Positions 1-8,377 of a stretch of DNA of 64,000 bases are shown here, one piece after another. Source of the DNA: Oscillospiraceae bacterium (GTDB lineage Bacteria; Bacillota; Clostridia; Oscillospirales; Ruminococcaceae); the NCBI GenBank assembly GCA_902798695.1, contig CADBXK010000001.1, positions 124,001-188,000 of the forward strand, written 5' to 3'. The notes under the pieces are model-generated. The model made no database searches, was not told where the DNA came from, and saw only the letters and a program-made list of their open reading frames with translations. The position numbers and the translations under genes are program-made. Within the stretch, counting starts at the first letter, position 1, and each line of letters starts with the position of its first letter.

Positions 1-1528
1 CAGCTAAATCATTTAATGGAGCATATACTTTATCATAAAGATCTTTAAGTGATTTATATTTTTGAAGAGTATCGTTTAAATTGTCTTTTACAACCTTATC
101 TCTAATATAATGTTTTTCTAAATTATCTATTCCCCATTTGTTAACAGCTTCTTGAAAATTAATTAAGGCATCATCCGGTATATCTTCACCTTGGTTTTCT
201 CCGTATCCAGCATCCATTTCAAGATTGGTTTTCATTCCCGTAATACGTTGAGCATATTGTCTAAACATGGTATCAAATGAATCTAAAAGTTGTCTACTCA
301 TACTCATTTGGTTATTAATTGTTTCTTTGGATATTTCACGATTTTTTTCTACTAAATTATCCAAAAAACTAGAAAGTTGTAATTTGTTTATATTTTTTAC
401 AAGATTTTTATCTTGGTGGGTATCAAGAAATTGTCTTTCATATTGGCTTAATTGTTTATTAACAACATCAAATAATTGACCAGATTTAGTATATTTTTTG
501 TGAAATGTTGAGGTTATAACTACATTAATAGATGCGTCTGAAATAATATTTTTTTGAAGATCGATGTATTCCGATAAAGGTTTAGTCATATCATTAGTGC
601 GATACACATTAATTTCATCATCTATATACTGTATTATACATTGAGATACAAATTTTCTTAATTTACTACGTAATTGTTTGTTATTATTGATTTCGTGGTT
701 ATTTACTTTTTCTAAAACATTATTGACTTTTTTTTCACCTGTTATGTAGTGTGAATCTTTTTCACCTGCTATGTAAAGTGAATCAATGATTGGAAGAATA
801 ACGTCTAACTGTCTTTTATAATTATTAAACTTTTTGTTTTCTAAAATATTGACAATTTTTTCAATTTTTTGGTTGGCTGGTTCATTTGAATCTTTTATTT
901 CATTTATTTCTTTTGTTAAGTTAGCGTCTAATTCTTCTTCATTTTTTTGTGGTTCATTATTATTGTTGTCATTATCGTCATTGTTATTATGTGCAAATTC
1001 AAAAATTTGACCTCGGTGAAATAGTTGTTGATTTTCTTTAGTCAGTTTTTGATTTACTTTTTCTATTTCATTAAATATTTTGTTTGAATTTTGTTCTAAT
1101 GAATCTAATTTATTAATATCTTTTGTTTCGTCTAATAAAGTATTTAAGTTTAGTTTTGTTATATTTTGTTGAATTTGATTAACTAACTCTAAGTTTTCAA
1201 TAGAAAAATCATTCCAACGATGAATGCTATTAATAACATCATCTAATTGCGAAAGTATAATTCCTAGTTTAATTGAAATTTCTTCATTATCTTGGTTATT
1301 TTTTGATAACTCCCTAATATTTTCTATTGATGTTTTTATAGTATCAGTGGATAATGTTAAAGTGTTGTTTAAATTGTCGACAGCATTTTTAAGATTTGCT
1401 GGAGGTTCAGCGAATGCGAAAGCTCCCGGATATGCTTTGATTGCACCTACAGAAGCTCCCATGGATGAAGTTGATATTGTGAGTGCAAAAAGTATTGAAA
1501 TCATTTTTTTGGTTATTTTTAAATTCAC
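1..1528 (-). CDS. Secreted Asn/Asp/Lys-rich protein of unknown function (C-terminus outside window)
   Basis: A single open frame runs on the minus strand from a GTG at 1528 to the window edge, giving at least 509 residues with no stop. An AAAGGA ribosome site lies about 9 bases upstream of the GTG. The N-terminus looks like a signal peptide: lysines (KITKK), a hydrophobic stretch MISILFALTIS, then a small-residue region GASVGA around residues 23-28. The mature part is hydrophilic, largely helical in composition, with coiled-coil-like Leu/Ile spacing, only one cysteine, an Asn/Asp run near residues 180-195, and a tandem 9-residue repeat at 249-266. I recognise no catalytic motif or family. It is inferred to be exported and could be a cell-surface or host-interaction protein; that is speculation. 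It is divergent from yajC. Confidence 0.8.
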   Translation of the reverse strand, partial: MNLKITKKMISILFALTISTSSMGASVGAIKAYPGAFAFAEPPANLKNAVDNLNNTLTLSTDTIKTSIENIRELSKNNQDNEEISIKLGIILSQLDDVINSIHRWNDFSIENLELVNQIQQNITKLNLNTLLDETKDINKLDSLEQNSNKIFNEIEKVNQKLTKENQQLFHRGQIFEFAHNNNDDNDNNNNEPQKNEEELDANLTKEINEIKDSNEPANQKIEKIVNILENKKFNNYKRQLDVILPIIDSLYIAGEKDSHYITGEKKVNNVLEKVNNHEINNNKQLRSKLRKFVSQCIIQYIDDEINVYRTNDMTKPLSEYIDLQKNIISDASINVVITSTFHKKYTKSGQLFDVVNKQLSQYERQFLDTHQDKNLVKNINKLQLSSFLDNLVEKNREISKETINNQMSMSRQLLDSFDTMFRQYAQRITGMKTNLEMDAGYGENQGEDIPDDALINFQEAVNKWGIDNLEKHYIRDKVVKDNLNDTLQKYKSLKDLYDKVYAPLNDLA

Positions 1529-1748
1529 GTTTTTTAAGTCCTTTCTTTGGTAAGATATATATCCAATATGTTTATAATATCAGGATGTTTACATGATATA
1601 AAAACTTTATGACGTAAAAATAGACTAATTTTTAATTTTTTGTTAATTATATAGACTTTTTGTAATTTTATTAAATGGACTAATATGATTGTGTCGAATT
1701 GTGTCATAAAAAACATATTGGAAATTTTAATAAATTTGATTTGTTGAC

Positions 1749-1777
1749 TTGTAAATGTGTAAAAAATCAAGTATAAT
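1749..1777 (+). promoter_or_regulatory. Predicted sigma-A promoter for yajC
   Basis: The -35 TTGTAA and -10 TATAAT are separated by 17 bases, about 45 bases upstream of the yajC start codon. The -10 is a full consensus match; the -35 matches four of six positions. Confidence 0.6.
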
Positions 1778-1820
1778 TAATTTATATAGTTTTAAAAATA
1801 TTTTTTAAGGAGTAAGTTTT

Positions 1821-2117
1821 ATGGAGTCAATGGGTGCTGGCGCGTTTATGCCTTTAATTATGTTGGTTGCAATGTTGGGTGTGTCTTATTTTTTACTTAT
1901 AAGGCCTCAGAGGAAAAAAGATAAAGAAGCAACTGAGATGCGAAATTCACTTCAAGTTGGAGATGTTGTTGTTACTATAGGAGGAATAGTTGGCATAGTA
2001 ACATCTATAAAAGATGATATGTTGGTTTTAGAAACGGGAAGTGATCGTAATAAAGTTAGAGTTAAAAAATGGGCAATTCAAAATGTAGATACTACAGAAG
2101 AAAGTACAAATAAATAG
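1821..2117 (+). CDS. yajC: Preprotein translocase subunit YajC
   Basis: A 98-residue protein with one N-terminal membrane helix (about residues 9-28, MPLIMLVAMLGVSYFLLI) followed by the conserved RPQRKKDKE motif and a small soluble domain containing VGDVVVTIGGIVG. This is the typical YajC size and layout. YajC associates with SecDF and YidC and supports Sec-dependent export at the cytoplasmic membrane. The ribosome site AAGGAG precedes the ATG. The gene has its own promoter upstream and a strong terminator downstream, so it appears monocistronic. secD/secF are not in the window. Confidence 0.95.
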   Translation: MESMGAGAFMPLIMLVAMLGVSYFLLIRPQRKKDKEATEMRNSLQVGDVVVTIGGIVGIVTSIKDDMLVLETGSDRNKVRVKKWAIQNVDTTEESTNK

Positions 2118-2129
2118 TTTTGAAGTTGG

Positions 2130-2172
2130 AACAATCGGAATCTGTTAAATAGATTTCGGTTGTTTTGTTCTT
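2130..2172 (+). terminator. Rho-independent terminator after yajC
   Basis: A 14-bp stem (2130-2143 with 2151-2164, two G-T wobbles) and a 7-base loop are followed by the T-rich tract TTTTGTTCTTT. It lies just after the yajC stop codon. Confidence 0.8.
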
Positions 2173-2234
2173 TATAGCTGCATATTGGCATAGATTATAC
2201 TAATCACAGTTTTTTATATAGGAGGTTATTGTTA

Positions 2235-2615
2235 TTGAAGACTACAAATTTAAAACCAATTTTAGTTTCCGCAGGAATTGGTATTTTGGTAGGAAATTGC
2301 ATATTATTTTGTTTATTTGCCCTTATATCGTTATTAATTTTACATTCCAATTTATCTATAGATTGTATTCATCCGATAATCATTGTATGCGGGGGAATTG
2401 AAGGGTTGGTATCTGGGTATTTAGCTGCTAGATTGTATCAAAGAAAAGGCTTATTGATGGGTTTAATTTGTGGGGTTGCTTTAAGTGTGATTATACTTGT
2501 TATAACAGTATTCAATACAGATATTTTAATTAAAGCTAGTGAATTTGCAAAAATTTTAATTGTTTGTGTATCGGCATGTTTTGGTGGTGTGTTTGGAGTT
2601 AATTCTAAATATTAA
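2235..2615 (+). CDS. Small membrane protein, TIGR04086 family
   Basis: About 126 residues with four predicted hydrophobic helices. It shows the family pattern I recall: a Gly-rich second helix followed by SGYLAARLYQRKGLLMGLICG, and a C-terminal GGVFGVNS. The function of TIGR04086 is unknown; in Clostridia it often sits near yajC and SCIFF genes, and here it follows yajC after a terminator. I chose the TTG at 2235 because GGAGG (2221-2225) is 9 bases upstream; the TTG at 2229 is only 3 bases from it. Integral membrane location is inferred from composition. Family assignment is from memory of the pattern, not a search. Confidence 0.75.
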   Translation: MKTTNLKPILVSAGIGILVGNCILFCLFALISLLILHSNLSIDCIHPIIIVCGGIEGLVSGYLAARLYQRKGLLMGLICGVALSVIILVITVFNTDILIKASEFAKILIVCVSACFGGVFGVNSKY

Positions 2616-2648
2616 ATAAAAAAGTGACACCAAATATATTGATGTCAC
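2612..2648 (-). terminator. Terminator reading leftwards at end of lysS transcript
   Basis: An 8-bp stem with one mismatch (2624-2631 with 2641-2648) is followed on the minus strand by TTTTTTATTT. It would end transcription coming from lysS and the gene remnant at 2657-2794, just before the convergent membrane-protein gene ends. Confidence 0.65.
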
Positions 2649-2656
2649 TAAAAAGT

Positions 2657-2794
2657 TTATTCAATGTCTTCTTTAGTAATAATTGGTTTGCCTTCTCTGT
2701 CTAGTAAAGGAGTCAAACCGCCTCCATTATCAGTTCCCATATATAAATAATTAACACCGGTTTCTTTGTCAATAAAACGTAATGTTTGAATATG
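2657..2794 (-). pseudogene. Remnant of a DUF6440-like gene
   Basis: Minus-strand translation gives 45 residues including DKETGVNYLYMG and GGGLTPLLDREGKPI, which match the conserved core I recall for DUF6440 proteins, ending at a normal TAA. The frame is preceded by an in-frame TGA (2795-2797), with no ATG, GTG or TTG before the conserved core, so the N-terminal part is missing or shifted. It sits 88 bases after lysS on the same strand. The function of DUF6440 is unknown. It could instead be a short gene with an unusual start (ATT), but truncation is more likely. Confidence 0.6.
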
Positions 2795-2882
2795 TCAAAT
2801 AGATGATTTTGGTTGTGTTTTTCTAAAAGTTTATCATTTTACATAAAAATTTTCTTTATCATTTTAATTTGTCTTTTGATTA

Positions 2883-4364
2883 CTATTTTTCGATATTTTT
2901 CATTGTTGGGAATAGCAGAACGTCTCGTATACTATCATTATTTGTTAATAGCATAACGAGTCTGTCAATTCCCATTCCCATGCCGCCTGTTGGTGGCATA
3001 CCATATTCAAGCGCATTCAAAAAGTCGTAATCAACATCACAAGCTTCTTCATCACCTTGTCTTTTTAACTCCGCTTGAGCTTCAAATCTTTGGCGTTGGT
3101 CGATAGGGTCATTTAATTCCGAAAATGCATTTGCAAATTCTTTACCAACAATAAATAACTCAAATCTTTCAGTAATTTTTGGGTTTTTAGGACTTCTTTT
3201 TGCAAGAGGAGAGATCTCAACAGGATAATCTGTAATAAATGTAGGCTGAATTAAATTCTTTTCAACGTATTCATCAAAAAACAAGTTTAAGATATCACCA
3301 ATTTTATGTCTGTCTTCATATTTAATGTTATGTTGATCGGCAACTTGTCTAGCTTGTTCTAATGAATCTATATTTGAAAAGTCCACACCTGAATATTTTA
3401 AAACAGAGGCAGACATAGAAATTTTTCTAAATGGTTTATCTAAGTCAATTTTCTCATTTCCATATTCAATAACTGTTGATCCTACAACGTTTTTTGCAAC
3501 TGTTTTTATTAATCTTTCTGTTATATCCATCATACCTTCAAAATCGGTATATGCTTGATATAGTTCTAATAATGTAAATTCGGGATTATGTTTAGTGTCG
3601 GTTCCTTCGTTTCTGAACACTCTACCAATTTCATATACTTTTTCAAAACCACCAACTATTAATCTTTTTAGATGAAGTTCTAAGGCAATTCTTAAAACCA
3701 TATCCATGTTTAATGCATTGTGATGGGTGTTAAATGGTCTAGCAGAAGCACCGCTAGCTTGATTGTTTAAAATTGGAGTCTCAACTTCTAGAAAAGCGTC
3801 GTTGTCTAGGAAACGTCTAATTTCAGATATTATTTTGCTACGCTTTATAAACGTATCTTTTACATCAGAATTAACAATTAAGTCCACATATCTTTGTCTA
3901 TATTTCAAATCTATATTTTGAAGACCATGGAATTTTTCAGGAAGGGGATTTAGCGATTTAGACAATAAGGTGATTTTATTAGTTTTTATTGAAATTTCAC
4001 CGCGTTCTGTTTTGCAAACTTCTCCTTCTACACCTATTATATCACCAATATCAAATTTTTTAAATTGACGATAATTTTCTTCATCCATACATTCTTTTTT
4101 TATGTAACATTGTATAATTCCAAAACAATCTTGAATTCCTGCAAAGCTAATTTTGCCCATAACTCTTTTACTCATAATTCTTCCGGCAGCACAAACTTGT
4201 TTGCCTTCATATTGTTCAAAATTGTTCTTTATATCTTCTGAGTGTGAATTTATATCAAACTTAGTTATTGCAAATGGATCTTGTCCTGCACTTTGTAGTG
4301 TTTTTAATTTTTCTCTTCTAATTTTTAATTGTTCTCCTAAATTTTGAGTTGTATCATTACTCAT
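2883..4364 (-). CDS. lysS: Lysyl-tRNA synthetase, class II
   Basis: A 493-residue cytoplasmic enzyme that charges tRNA-Lys using ATP. It has an N-terminal OB-fold anticodon-binding domain (about residues 55-140) and a class II catalytic core with motif 2 [14 protein letters not shown] at about 251 and motif 3 [13 protein letters not shown] near 465. Length is typical of bacterial LysS. The ATG at 4364 is preceded by GAGGTG. It lies downstream of greA on the same strand, the usual clostridial greA-lysS order, with a terminator-like hairpin between them that may reduce read-through. No T-box leader is visible. Confidence 0.97.
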   Translation of the reverse strand: MSNDTTQNLGEQLKIRREKLKTLQSAGQDPFAITKFDINSHSEDIKNNFEQYEGKQVCAAGRIMSKRVMGKISFAGIQDCFGIIQCYIKKECMDEENYRQFKKFDIGDIIGVEGEVCKTERGEISIKTNKITLLSKSLNPLPEKFHGLQNIDLKYRQRYVDLIVNSDVKDTFIKRSKIISEIRRFLDNDAFLEVETPILNNQASGASARPFNTHHNALNMDMVLRIALELHLKRLIVGGFEKVYEIGRVFRNEGTDTKHNPEFTLLELYQAYTDFEGMMDITERLIKTVAKNVVGSTVIEYGNEKIDLDKPFRKISMSASVLKYSGVDFSNIDSLEQARQVADQHNIKYEDRHKIGDILNLFFDEYVEKNLIQPTFITDYPVEISPLAKRSPKNPKITERFELFIVGKEFANAFSELNDPIDQRQRFEAQAELKRQGDEEACDVDYDFLNALEYGMPPTGGMGMGIDRLVMLLTNNDSIRDVLLFPTMKNIEK

Positions 4365-4404
4365 TTGGAAACACCTCTTTATCTCAAATTTTTATCTAAA
4401 CAAA

Positions 4405-4440
4405 CAGAAAAATAAGAAGCAAAAATACCGCTCCTTATTT
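4405..4440 (-). terminator. Terminator or attenuator between greA and lysS
   Basis: An 11-bp stem (4410-4420 with 4430-4440; one G-T wobble on the minus strand) with a 9-base loop is followed by a T-rich run on the minus strand. Because the only strong promoter seen upstream is ahead of greA, this hairpin may set the greA to lysS ratio. Confidence 0.7.
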
Positions 4441-4456
4441 TTTTAATAGTTTTAAA

Positions 4457-4936
4457 TTAACGGCTTATACTTAATACTTTGTATTTTATTATGCCTGATG
4501 GAGTTTCTGTTTCTACAATTTCACCAACTTTATGGCCTAAAAGTGATTTACCAACAGGAGATTCATCAGAAATTTTCCCATCTATTGGGTTTGCTTCCAT
4601 GGAACCTACTATTCTATATTCAAGAACATCTCCATATTCAACATCTTTCAATTTGACTTTATTGCCTATCTCTATTATATCGTTACTTAATTCATTAGAA
4701 TCAACAATTTTTACATCTTTAAGCATTGCTTCAATTTGTGCTATTCTAGCTTCAACTATTGCTTGTTCATTTTTTGCTTCATCATATTCGCTATTTTCAG
4801 AGAGATCTCCAAATGAAATTGCAGTTTTTATTTTTGATGCAACATCTTTGCGAGTTTTTGTTTTTAATTCTTCTAATTCATTTTCTAATTTTTTCAAACC
4901 CTCAGAAGTTAATATAGTTTGTTTGTTCATACTCAC
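4457..4936 (-). CDS. greA: Transcription elongation factor GreA
   Basis: A 159-residue protein with the N-terminal coiled-coil (about residues 8-78, [17 protein letters not shown] ... [10 protein letters not shown]) whose tip inserts into the RNA polymerase secondary channel, and the C-terminal FKBP-like domain ending with [17 protein letters not shown]. It stimulates RNA polymerase to cleave backtracked transcripts. The start is GTG at 4936, nine bases after GGAGG; an ATG two codons later is the alternative. It is the first gene of the greA-lysS unit and has a consensus promoter upstream. Confidence 0.95.
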   Translation of the reverse strand: MSMNKQTILTSEGLKKLENELEELKTKTRKDVASKIKTAISFGDLSENSEYDEAKNEQAIVEARIAQIEAMLKDVKIVDSNELSNDIIEIGNKVKLKDVEYGDVLEYRIVGSMEANPIDGKISDESPVGKSLLGHKVGEIVETETPSGIIKYKVLSISR

Positions 4937-5002
4937 TTTGCATCTCCTCCAAAAAATTTTTAATCATATATAATTTCAAATTGTTCAAATAATTTTAACA
5001 AC

Positions 5003-5031
5003 ATTATATGAAAATCATTACAAATTGTCAA
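5003..5031 (-). promoter_or_regulatory. Consensus sigma-A promoter for greA-lysS
   Basis: On the minus strand TTGACA (5026-5031) and TATAAT (5003-5008) are separated by exactly 17 bases. Both hexamers match consensus fully, and the site lies about 65 bases upstream of greA. Confidence 0.85.
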
Positions 5032-5054
5032 GCGATATTTCAGTATACTCCTGC

Positions 5055-5846
5055 TTATATATATTTGTTTCTTTTGCTGTAAAATAACAATTGCTGTGCT
5101 AAACCAGGACAAGTTAAAATCTGCTTACTTACACCATTTGGATAGTATTCATTTAATGTTTTTTTCATCCAAACATCAACGGGGAAAGAGTCCATTTTGT
5201 GGTATGCAAAAAGTAATATACAATCTGATACTTTGTTACCAACACCGCAAATTTGCATTAAATTTTCTTTTGCATTTGTTGTATTCATCTTATAGAATTC
5301 ATCTAAATTTATTTCTCTAGAATTTACTTTTTTTATGGCATCAATTATGTATCTCGATCTAAATCCAGCTTTTAAGATGGATAAATCGTCTTCTGTACAA
5401 AATTCTAATTCTTGAGCCGTTGGAAAAGAAAAACCATTTTTTATTTTTCGTCCAAAATTTGAACACAATCTATTTATTATACTTTGAATTCTGGGAATAT
5501 TATTGTTAGCTGATATTATAAATGAGATTAATGTTTCCCATGGATCTTGTCTTAAAATTCTTATGCCACCACATATAGACCTTGCTTTTTCTAAAATTTT
5601 GTCTCCCTGAAAATCATCTAATAATTTAGTGTAGTTTGTATCTATATCAAAATAATTTCTCCAAAAATCTAATTGACAGGTAGATTGTTCAAATATCAAA
5701 ATATCTCCTTCTTGTTTAATTATTGACGAATTTGAACCAGCAAATACAAAAAAACAATTTGAGTCTATAGCGTTAAACCTAAAACATTGTCCACATAGCA
5801 ATGTGTCTTTTAATGAAAAATTATCAATTTTTAACTTAAATTTCAT
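5055..5846 (-). CDS. OGG1-type 8-oxoguanine DNA glycosylase/AP lyase
   Basis: A 263-residue base-excision repair enzyme with an N-terminal OGG_N-like domain (FSLKDTLLCGQCFRF at the start) and a helix-hairpin-helix GPD domain. The motif ICGVGNKVSDC carries the expected catalytic lysine (K205), and FPVDVW supplies the conserved aspartate (D224). This class removes 8-oxoguanine or related damaged bases and nicks the abasic site. The ATG at 5846 follows GGAG. It is transcribed away from fba from its own promoter. An AlkA-like substrate preference cannot be excluded from sequence alone. Confidence 0.88.
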   Translation of the reverse strand: MKFKLKIDNFSLKDTLLCGQCFRFNAIDSNCFFVFAGSNSSIIKQEGDILIFEQSTCQLDFWRNYFDIDTNYTKLLDDFQGDKILEKARSICGGIRILRQDPWETLISFIISANNNIPRIQSIINRLCSNFGRKIKNGFSFPTAQELEFCTEDDLSILKAGFRSRYIIDAIKKVNSREINLDEFYKMNTTNAKENLMQICGVGNKVSDCILLFAYHKMDSFPVDVWMKKTLNEYYPNGVSKQILTCPGLAQQLLFYSKRNKYI

Positions 5847-5870
5847 GATAAAAACTCCTATTTACTTAAA

Positions 5871-5899
5871 ATTATAACTTATATTTACATTAAAATCAA
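5871..5899 (-). promoter_or_regulatory. Predicted promoter for the DNA glycosylase gene
   Basis: On the minus strand TTGATT (5894-5899) and TATAAT (5871-5876) are separated by 17 bases, about 25 bases upstream of the start codon. Confidence 0.65.
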
Positions 5900-5919
5900 A
5901 CTTGTATTAAAACTATTGC

Positions 5920-5948
5920 TTGCGATTTGTTGGAAAATAAGATATAAT
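5920..5948 (+). promoter_or_regulatory. Predicted promoter for fba
   Basis: TTGCGA (5920-5925) and TATAAT (5943-5948) have a 17-base spacer, 44 bases before the fba ATG. It is divergent from the glycosylase promoter. Confidence 0.65.
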
Positions 5949-5991
5949 TATTTGGTAAGATTAATTATATTTTGTCGGGGGTTAGGTTTTT

Positions 5992-7020
5992 ATGCCAGTT
6001 GTAAATTATGAACAATATTGTCAAATGTTGAATAAAGCATACAATAATCATTACGCTTATCCTGCATTTAATGTATCTAGTATGGAGACTGCGAGTGCTG
6101 TTCTTGCAGGTTTACAAGAAGCTAAATCTGATGGAATTATTCAGGTTTCTATTGGAGGAGCTTCATATGCGTCTGGAGCAACAATAAAAGATAAAGTTTT
6201 GGGTGCTATTGCACTTGCTAATTATGTTCAGTTGGTTGCCGATAGTTATGACATAAATGTAGCATTGCACACGGATCATTGTAAAGCGTCTAATATAAAT
6301 GATTATCTTTTACCGTTGATTGAGGAAACAGAAAGACGCCGCAAAAACGGATTGCCAAACCTTTTTAATAGCCATATGTTTGATGGATCTGATATTTCTT
6401 TGTCTGAAAACTTAAAAATTTCTAGAGACTTACTTGTTCGTTGTGCTGAAAATGATATAGTTTTAGAAATTGAAACAGGTGTAGTTGGTGGCGAAGAAGA
6501 TGGTGTTAATAACGAGAATGTTGCTAATGAAAAATTGTATTCAACACCAGAGGATATGATTAAAGCATATGAAACACTAAATGACGTTGGGGGAACATAT
6601 ATTATTGCCGCTACTTTTGGTAATGTTCATGGGGTATATAAACCTGGAAACGTTAAATTAAGACCTACAGTTTTGCGTGATGGACAGCAAGCTTTAAAAG
6701 AAAAATATGGTTCTGATAAGTGTTTTAAATTTGTTTTCCATGGTGGTTCGGGTTCAGCAAAAGAAGAAATACATGAAACTTTAGAGTATGGTGTTGTTAA
6801 AATGAATATTGATACAGACACTCAATATGCATTTACACGTCCGGTTGCTGATCATGTTTTTAAGAATTATGATGGCATTTTAAAGATTGAAGGCAATGTA
6901 GGTGTTAAATCAACATATGATCCACGTTCTTATTTAAAGAAAGCTCAAGCAGGAATGGCAAAAAGAGTTGTGGAAGCATGTGAGGATTTGCGCTCAGTTG
7001 GTTCACATATTGAGTTTTAA
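5992..7020 (+). CDS. fba: Class II fructose-bisphosphate aldolase
   Basis: A 342-residue zinc-dependent aldolase that interconverts fructose 1,6-bisphosphate with dihydroxyacetone phosphate and glyceraldehyde 3-phosphate in glycolysis and gluconeogenesis. Zinc and catalytic residues are visible: HTDHC at 93-97 (D95, H96), FGNVHGVYKPGN with H213, and FVFHGGSGS with H250. The long insertions and length fit the class IIA (FbaA-like) type. The ATG at 5992 follows GGGGG/TTAGG. It is monocistronic, with its own promoter and a very strong terminator. With pfkA at 27 kb it gives two glycolytic steps in this window. Confidence 0.95.
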   Translation: MPVVNYEQYCQMLNKAYNNHYAYPAFNVSSMETASAVLAGLQEAKSDGIIQVSIGGASYASGATIKDKVLGAIALANYVQLVADSYDINVALHTDHCKASNINDYLLPLIEETERRRKNGLPNLFNSHMFDGSDISLSENLKISRDLLVRCAENDIVLEIETGVVGGEEDGVNNENVANEKLYSTPEDMIKAYETLNDVGGTYIIAATFGNVHGVYKPGNVKLRPTVLRDGQQALKEKYGSDKCFKFVFHGGSGSAKEEIHETLEYGVVKMNIDTDTQYAFTRPVADHVFKNYDGILKIEGNVGVKSTYDPRSYLKKAQAGMAKRVVEACEDLRSVGSHIEF

Positions 7021-7051
7021 TTTTGATTTTTAATATTTTATAGTAAAATAC

Positions 7052-7100
7052 AAATATCATCTTGTTTATTGAAGATATACAAACAAGATGATATTTTGTT
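7052..7100 (+). terminator. Strong terminator after fba
   Basis: A perfect 16-bp stem (7052-7067 with 7081-7096), a 13-base loop and a following TTTTGTT make this one of the clearest terminators in the window. Confidence 0.88.
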
Positions 7101-7121
7101 AGTTGGATATATTCTGTTTTA

Positions 7122-7150
7122 TTGTATATGTATTTTAAATATGCTATAAT
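7122..7150 (+). promoter_or_regulatory. Predicted promoter for the amidohydrolase operon
   Basis: TTGTAT and TATAAT (7145-7150) are separated by 17 bases, and TGC immediately before the -10 makes it an extended -10 element. It lies 48 bases upstream of the start codon. Confidence 0.7.
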
Positions 7151-7197
7151 TAGTCAGTAATATATACATATTTAATTGATTTTAGAGGTTTTAATTT

Positions 7198-8352
7198 ATG
7201 ATATATACTAATGCTAAGATATTCAAAACACCTGATGAAACTATATCAAAAGGTTTTGTATTAGTTGAAAATGGTGTTATAAAACAGGTAGGGAGTATGG
7301 AAAATTGTCCTAATTATGATGAATGCATTAATTGGGATGGTTTAGAGATATATCCCGGTTTTATCGATGCACATTCACACATAGGCATGTGGGAAGACGG
7401 AATTGATTTTGAAGGAAGTGATGGAAACGAAGAAACTGATCCTATTCTTCCTCAACTAAGAGCTATTGATGCTATTAATCCGATGGACAATTGCTTTAAG
7501 GAAGCTGTTAGGGCCGGGATAACCACTGTAGTTACTGGTCCTGGTAGTGCAAATCCAATAGGTGGTAGTTTTGTTGCCATGAAAACCTATGGAAATTGCA
7601 TAGATGAAATGATTGTTAAAGATCCCGTTGGAATAAAATTTGCGTTGGGTGAAAATCCTAAAAATATTTATAATGAAAAAGAACAGACGCCGATTACTAG
7701 AATGGGTATTGTGGCTTTAATCAGAGAACAGCTTGAAAAAGCTAGAAGATATAAAATGAGTCTTGAAAAACTAAAGAATAACAATGAAGATTTAGATGAA
7801 ATAGAATTTGATTTTAAATGTGAAGCTTTATTGAGCTTGCTTGACAGGAAAACAAAAGCTTTTTTTCATTGTCACAGAGCTGACGATATTTATACTGCTA
7901 TTAGAATAGCTAAAGAATTTAATTTAGATTATGTTTTAGTTCATGCTACGGAAGGGCATCTTATAGCAAAATCTTTAAAAGGAGTTAATATTATTTCTGG
8001 ACCTATAATATGTGATAGATCTAAACCAGAATTGCGAAACCAAAGAACATATAATACAGCTAAATTAGTTGAAAATAATGCTAATGTCGCAATATGCACA
8101 GATCATCCTGTTATACCGAGTCAATATATGTTACTTTCTTGTGGCATTGCCGTTAAAAATGGTATTTCCAAGGAACAAGCTATATCGTCTGTCACAAAAA
8201 CAGCTGCTGAAATTTGCGGAATATATGACAAAGTTGGATCGATTGAAGTTGGCAAATTAGCTAATTTTGTTGCATTTAGGTTAAATGAAGATATATTTTC
8301 TCCATTTTCTGAACCTAAGCATGTTGTTGTTGATGGAAATATTGTTAATTAA
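7198..8352 (+). CDS. Metal-dependent amidohydrolase (imidazolonepropionase-like)
   Basis: A 384-residue amidohydrolase-superfamily protein. Expected metal ligands are present: H59 and H61 in GFIDAHSHIG, H224/H226 in FFHCH, H249 in VLVHATEGH, and D302 in CTDHPV. The C-terminus has the superfamily ending VGSIEVGKLANFVAF. The layout resembles the COG1228 group, which hydrolyses cyclic amides or dipeptide-like amides, but the substrate cannot be named. No signal peptide is seen, so it should be cytoplasmic. No AGGAGG-type site is obvious at the ATG; TTTAGAGG lies about 9 bases upstream. It begins a run through the RNA methyltransferase and pabABC. Confidence 0.85.
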   Translation: MIYTNAKIFKTPDETISKGFVLVENGVIKQVGSMENCPNYDECINWDGLEIYPGFIDAHSHIGMWEDGIDFEGSDGNEETDPILPQLRAIDAINPMDNCFKEAVRAGITTVVTGPGSANPIGGSFVAMKTYGNCIDEMIVKDPVGIKFALGENPKNIYNEKEQTPITRMGIVALIREQLEKARRYKMSLEKLKNNNEDLDEIEFDFKCEALLSLLDRKTKAFFHCHRADDIYTAIRIAKEFNLDYVLVHATEGHLIAKSLKGVNIISGPIICDRSKPELRNQRTYNTAKLVENNANVAICTDHPVIPSQYMLLSCGIAVKNGISKEQAISSVTKTAAEICGIYDKVGSIEVGKLANFVAFRLNEDIFSPFSEPKHVVVDGNIVN

Positions 8353-8377
8353 TATTAAAAATTATTAGGTGGTTTAT

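Noticed and set aside
1224..1553. Plus-strand frame of 109 codons
   Set aside because: It is antisense to the secreted-protein gene, whose frame is open throughout with a signal peptide and ribosome site.
1534..1770. Minus-strand frame of 78 codons next to the secreted-protein gene
   Set aside because: No ribosome site, odd composition, overlaps the yajC promoter and the leader of the real minus-strand gene.
4365..4456. T-box leader for lysS
   Set aside because: The gap is only 92 bases and is explained by a simple hairpin; no T-box conserved sequence is present.
4479..4973. Plus-strand frame of 164 codons
   Set aside because: It is the reverse of greA, which has clear family motifs; no separate start signal.
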